The position numbers and the translations under genes were made by a program. From Antrodiella citrinella (taxonomy: Eukaryota; Basidiomycota; Agaricomycetes; Polyporales; Steccherinaceae), in assembly GCA_004802725.1 (NCBI GenBank), contig SGPM01000137.1:1-64000 (forward strand): a stretch of 64,000 nt of DNA, written 5' to 3'. The notes beneath the pieces are model-generated. The model had not been told where the DNA came from, made no database searches, and worked only from the letters and a program-made list of their open reading frames with translations. Below are positions 61,325-64,000 of this stretch, piece after piece (positions within the stretch are counted from its first letter, which is position 1; each line of letters opens with the position of its first letter).

Positions 61325-64000
61325 ATGTCGGACATACCCGCACTTTTTCTTGCCTCTCTCGCGCCCGCAACGCGCAAACAGGCCGAGGTCAACCTCCAGG
61401 CTCTCAGCGTCCAGCCGGGCTTCTTGTCTCATTTGCTGAGGCTTGTTTTGGAAGGAGGCCAGGACAAGTCGGTCAGGTTGGCGGCAAGTTTGTATTTCAA
61501 GAATGTGGTGAAGAATAGATGGGATGATGTGAGTCTCACGCGCTTTGTCTCTTTGCAGAGAGATTGTAATATGTGCGGATTGTGGATTGTAGGAGGAAGC
61601 AGCTATACCAGAGATAGACAAGGCGGCGCTGAAGAACGAACTCGTGCCTGCTATGATTGCGCTCTCGAACCCCTCAGATAAGGCGGTGAGGGTGCAAATT
61701 GCGGAGTCTATCTCTGTGATCGCCACTCAGGATTTTCCGGAAAGGTGGCCTACTTTGATAGACGTGAGTACTTCATCTGTATTCTGCGAACACCGTACGC
61801 GTTAGGTTTCGCGTTTTACATGGCCTCGTCTTTCATCTGACGTGTGGAACAACTGTGTCTTCTGAGAAGTGGTGTTCTGTTCCAGGTCAACTTCTAACTC
61901 GTTCATCCACAGAGTCTTGTTGCCTCCCTCTCCCACACAAACTATTCCATCAACGTCGGTGTCCTCCAGACTGCCCACTCCATTTTCTATCCCTGGCGCG
62001 CCGCCACCCGTTCCGACAGCCTCTTCACCGTGATCAATTTCGTTCTCTCCCGGTTTGGCGAACCGTTCCTCCAGCTCTTTGAACACACTGCTGGGATACT
62101 GTTTTCCGGCACAACTCCTGCAGATCCGAATGGCTCTCTCGAGCTGGTCGCGCAGGCTCAGGTCAGCTTGGTGGAGATCTTCTATGACTTGACATGTCAG
62201 GATCTTCCCCCTGTGATTGAGGATACGCATGCAAGGTTCTTCAACCCGCCCGATGGGATGCTTTTGAGGTTTCTAGCTTGGGATCCAGAGTCATTACGCG
62301 GTGAGGTATGTGTGTCCTTCCCTGCTTGTGCCTTGAGGCTACAACTAACCTGGTGAATGCAGCCAGATGATACTACACCTTCGCTGCCGTCGCAAGTCAA
62401 GACCGGGATTCTGGAAATTGCGGAGGTACTCATTTGTCCTGTTCTTCATACGGAGGTGACACTGAAGCGACCAATGTGATATAGCTATACGTCAAGTTGT
62501 ACCCTGAAACACTGCAAAATTCGCCTTCAGTGGCGGCAATGGTCCGTAGCGTATGGGATCTCGTCGGCGGAGGAAAGCGAGCTGGAGTCGGGGATGACGG
62601 TGTAAGTGTTTTGCGGCATTGCGTATTCATCTCTTGCTCATTTCATGTCCCTCGTCAGCTCGTATCGCAATCGTTGAGATTCATATCTACGGCCATCCGT
62701 TCGGGACATTACAAGGAGCTGTTTTCGTCCAAGGAGACTATTTCAAGTTTGGTACAGGGTGTCGTCGTACCTAACGTTGCGCTAAGAGGTACGTGTTGTG
62801 TCTTTGTGTCTTCTTTGAGGTGTTCGTACTAACTCAAACGACACTCAGAGCACGAAATCGAGCAGTTTGAAGACGACCCATTGGAATACATTCGTTTAGA
62901 TTTGTCTCTGCCTTCCTCTTCTGGCGGTTTGGGTTTGGGTTCCCACGACGCGGTCACTCGTCGTCAAGCCGCGGCCGATGTCGTACGCGCCCTCGTATCG
63001 TCTGGTCTTGAAGCGGAAACAACAGAAGTCGCGAGTGTTTGGGTTGGCCAAGGATTGCAAGACTATGCGAACAACAAGACCTCGGAGAACGGTTGGAGAT
63101 CAAAAGACACGGCAGTTTATCTGCTCACCGCTGTCGCAACACGAGGAAGCACATCTCAGGTTTGTGATCGCTGAACGTATTTCGTCGTCGCTGATGCTGA
63201 CAAATCGCGCATATGCTTTCAGCTCGGAGTCACGTCTACAAATAAGCTGGTAGACGTCGTACAGTTCTTCTCGGAACATGTCTTCCAAGACCTGCAAGCC
63301 GATGCTGCCTCCGTACACCCGGTGCTTCAAGTAGACGCAATTCGCTTCTTGCATACATTCCGGACACAGGTAAGGTGTATTACTTGCTCTCATTGATCGG
63401 AAGACTGAACCTAATATTCGTAGCTCACCAAAGAACAACTACTATCCGTTCTTCCGCTACTCGTTCGCCACTTAAGCTCCGACAACTATGTGTGTTATAC
63501 GTATGCTGCCATCAGCATTGAACGGATACTTTTCATCCGACAGGGAACTACGCTCTTGTAATGCCGGTCCTTCTCTCACCTTACGGTGGACTAGCACTTA
63601 CGCGACGCCACAAGATTTTCACAGCCCGACATCCATGAAATTGCTCCCCAAATCATCGACGCAATCCTGGCCAAGATCGAAGGGGCGTCGACTCCAGAAA
63701 CAGCTGCAGAGAACGACTATCTTATGAAGTGTGCGTCATACTTCAGTTTGAGCTTCGCATCAGTGCTCACGACATGTCATAGGTATCATGAGAGTTATCA
63801 TCACGGCACGTTCGAGTCTGGCACCAGGATTTGAGCGTACTCTACATCGTTTGGTTGCGATTTTAGGCGTGATCTCAAGGAACCCAAGCAATCCTAAATT
63901 CGACCAGTACATCTTCGAGAGTATCTCCGCTTTTGTGAGGTATAGTCCTTCGACTCGCTTGTATGCCCTTTCGTTGGGTCTCATTCTAGCCTGTATAGGT
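61325..64000 (+). CDS. CSE1: Exportin-2 (Cse1/CAS), 5' part
   Basis: Importin-beta superfamily export receptor that returns importin-alpha to the cytoplasm with Ran-GTP. The N-terminus MSDIPALFLASLAPATRKQA begins the importin N-domain, with HEAT-repeat sequence SVRLAASLYFKNVVKNRWDD, NPSDKAVRVQIAESISVIAT and DFPERWPTLID. The CSE1-specific order then appears: FEHTAGILFSGTTPADPNG, VSLVEIFYDLTCQDLPPVIE, HEIEQFEDDPLEYIRLDLS, RRQAAADVVRALVSSGLEAE, LVDVVQFFSEHVFQDLQAD and EQLLSVLPLLVRHLSSDNY. The DDPLEYIRxDL and SDNYVCYTYAAISIERIL blocks are typical of Cse1. Many short introns. The gene runs off the window's right edge, so stop and C-terminal HEAT repeats are not seen. Confidence 0.9.

Overview
The window is nuclear DNA of a filamentous basidiomycete, most likely an Agaricomycete. 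Genes lie densely on both strands and are cut by many introns of about 50-65 bp with GT..AG ends. The gene content is fungal (URC4, Ecm11, Spo7, Rcy1, P450, MFS transporters) and includes DUF6535 and a DUF3684 GHKL protein, families I know mainly from fungi, DUF6535 from Agaricomycetes. No prokaryotic operon, phage, CRISPR array or complete transposon was seen. All exon joins below were read by eye from splice signals and reading-frame continuity.

Layout. 0.4-5.0 kb: uracil-catabolism protein URC4, mitochondrial IF-3 and a mitochondrial FAD/folate-type carrier. 5.4-9.5 kb: a monocarboxylate-type MFS transporter and mitochondrial [2Fe-2S] ferredoxin. 10.5-14.3 kb: a large DUF6535 membrane protein, convergent with 14.4-21.1 kb, a giant GHKL-ATPase/DUF3684 protein ending in an HExxH motif. 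21.6-24.9 kb: CTP-dependent diacylglycerol kinase, then divergent ribosomal genes uS8 and eS17. 25.5-29.6 kb: a small unknown protein and the F-box/Sec10 recyclin Rcy1. 30.3-34.8 kb: a one-pass serine-rich protein and a cytochrome P450. 34.8-37.4 kb: gene-poor DNA with a patch of direct and inverted repeats. 37.4-40.0 kb: two tandem DEDDy 3'-5' exonuclease paralogues with a Cys-rich tail. 40.3-46 kb: disordered or lineage-specific proteins and two weak gene models. 46.7-50.6 kb: a DHA2-type MFS transporter, an Spo7-like protein and a small protein with a CCC tail. 50.8 kb: an intron-containing tRNA-Pro(UGG). 51.1-56.7 kb: Ecm11-like protein, proteasome beta4, hotdog thioesterase and Cdc20-family activator. 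57.9-60.7 kb: a long Ser-rich protein. 61.3 kb to the end: exportin-2 (CSE1), cut by the window edge.

How the genes relate. There is no single pathway. Most genes are housekeeping (mitochondrial translation and Fe-S/cofactor supply, ribosome, proteasome/APC, nuclear export, lipid phosphorylation through Dgk1 and Spo7). They are interspersed with lineage-specific genes, which hold most of the novelty: the tandem exonucleases, the GHKL/HExxH protein, DUF6535, the CCC-tail peptide and the repeat patch. Two tight divergent pairs (uS8/eS17 and proteasome beta4/thioesterase) probably share promoters.
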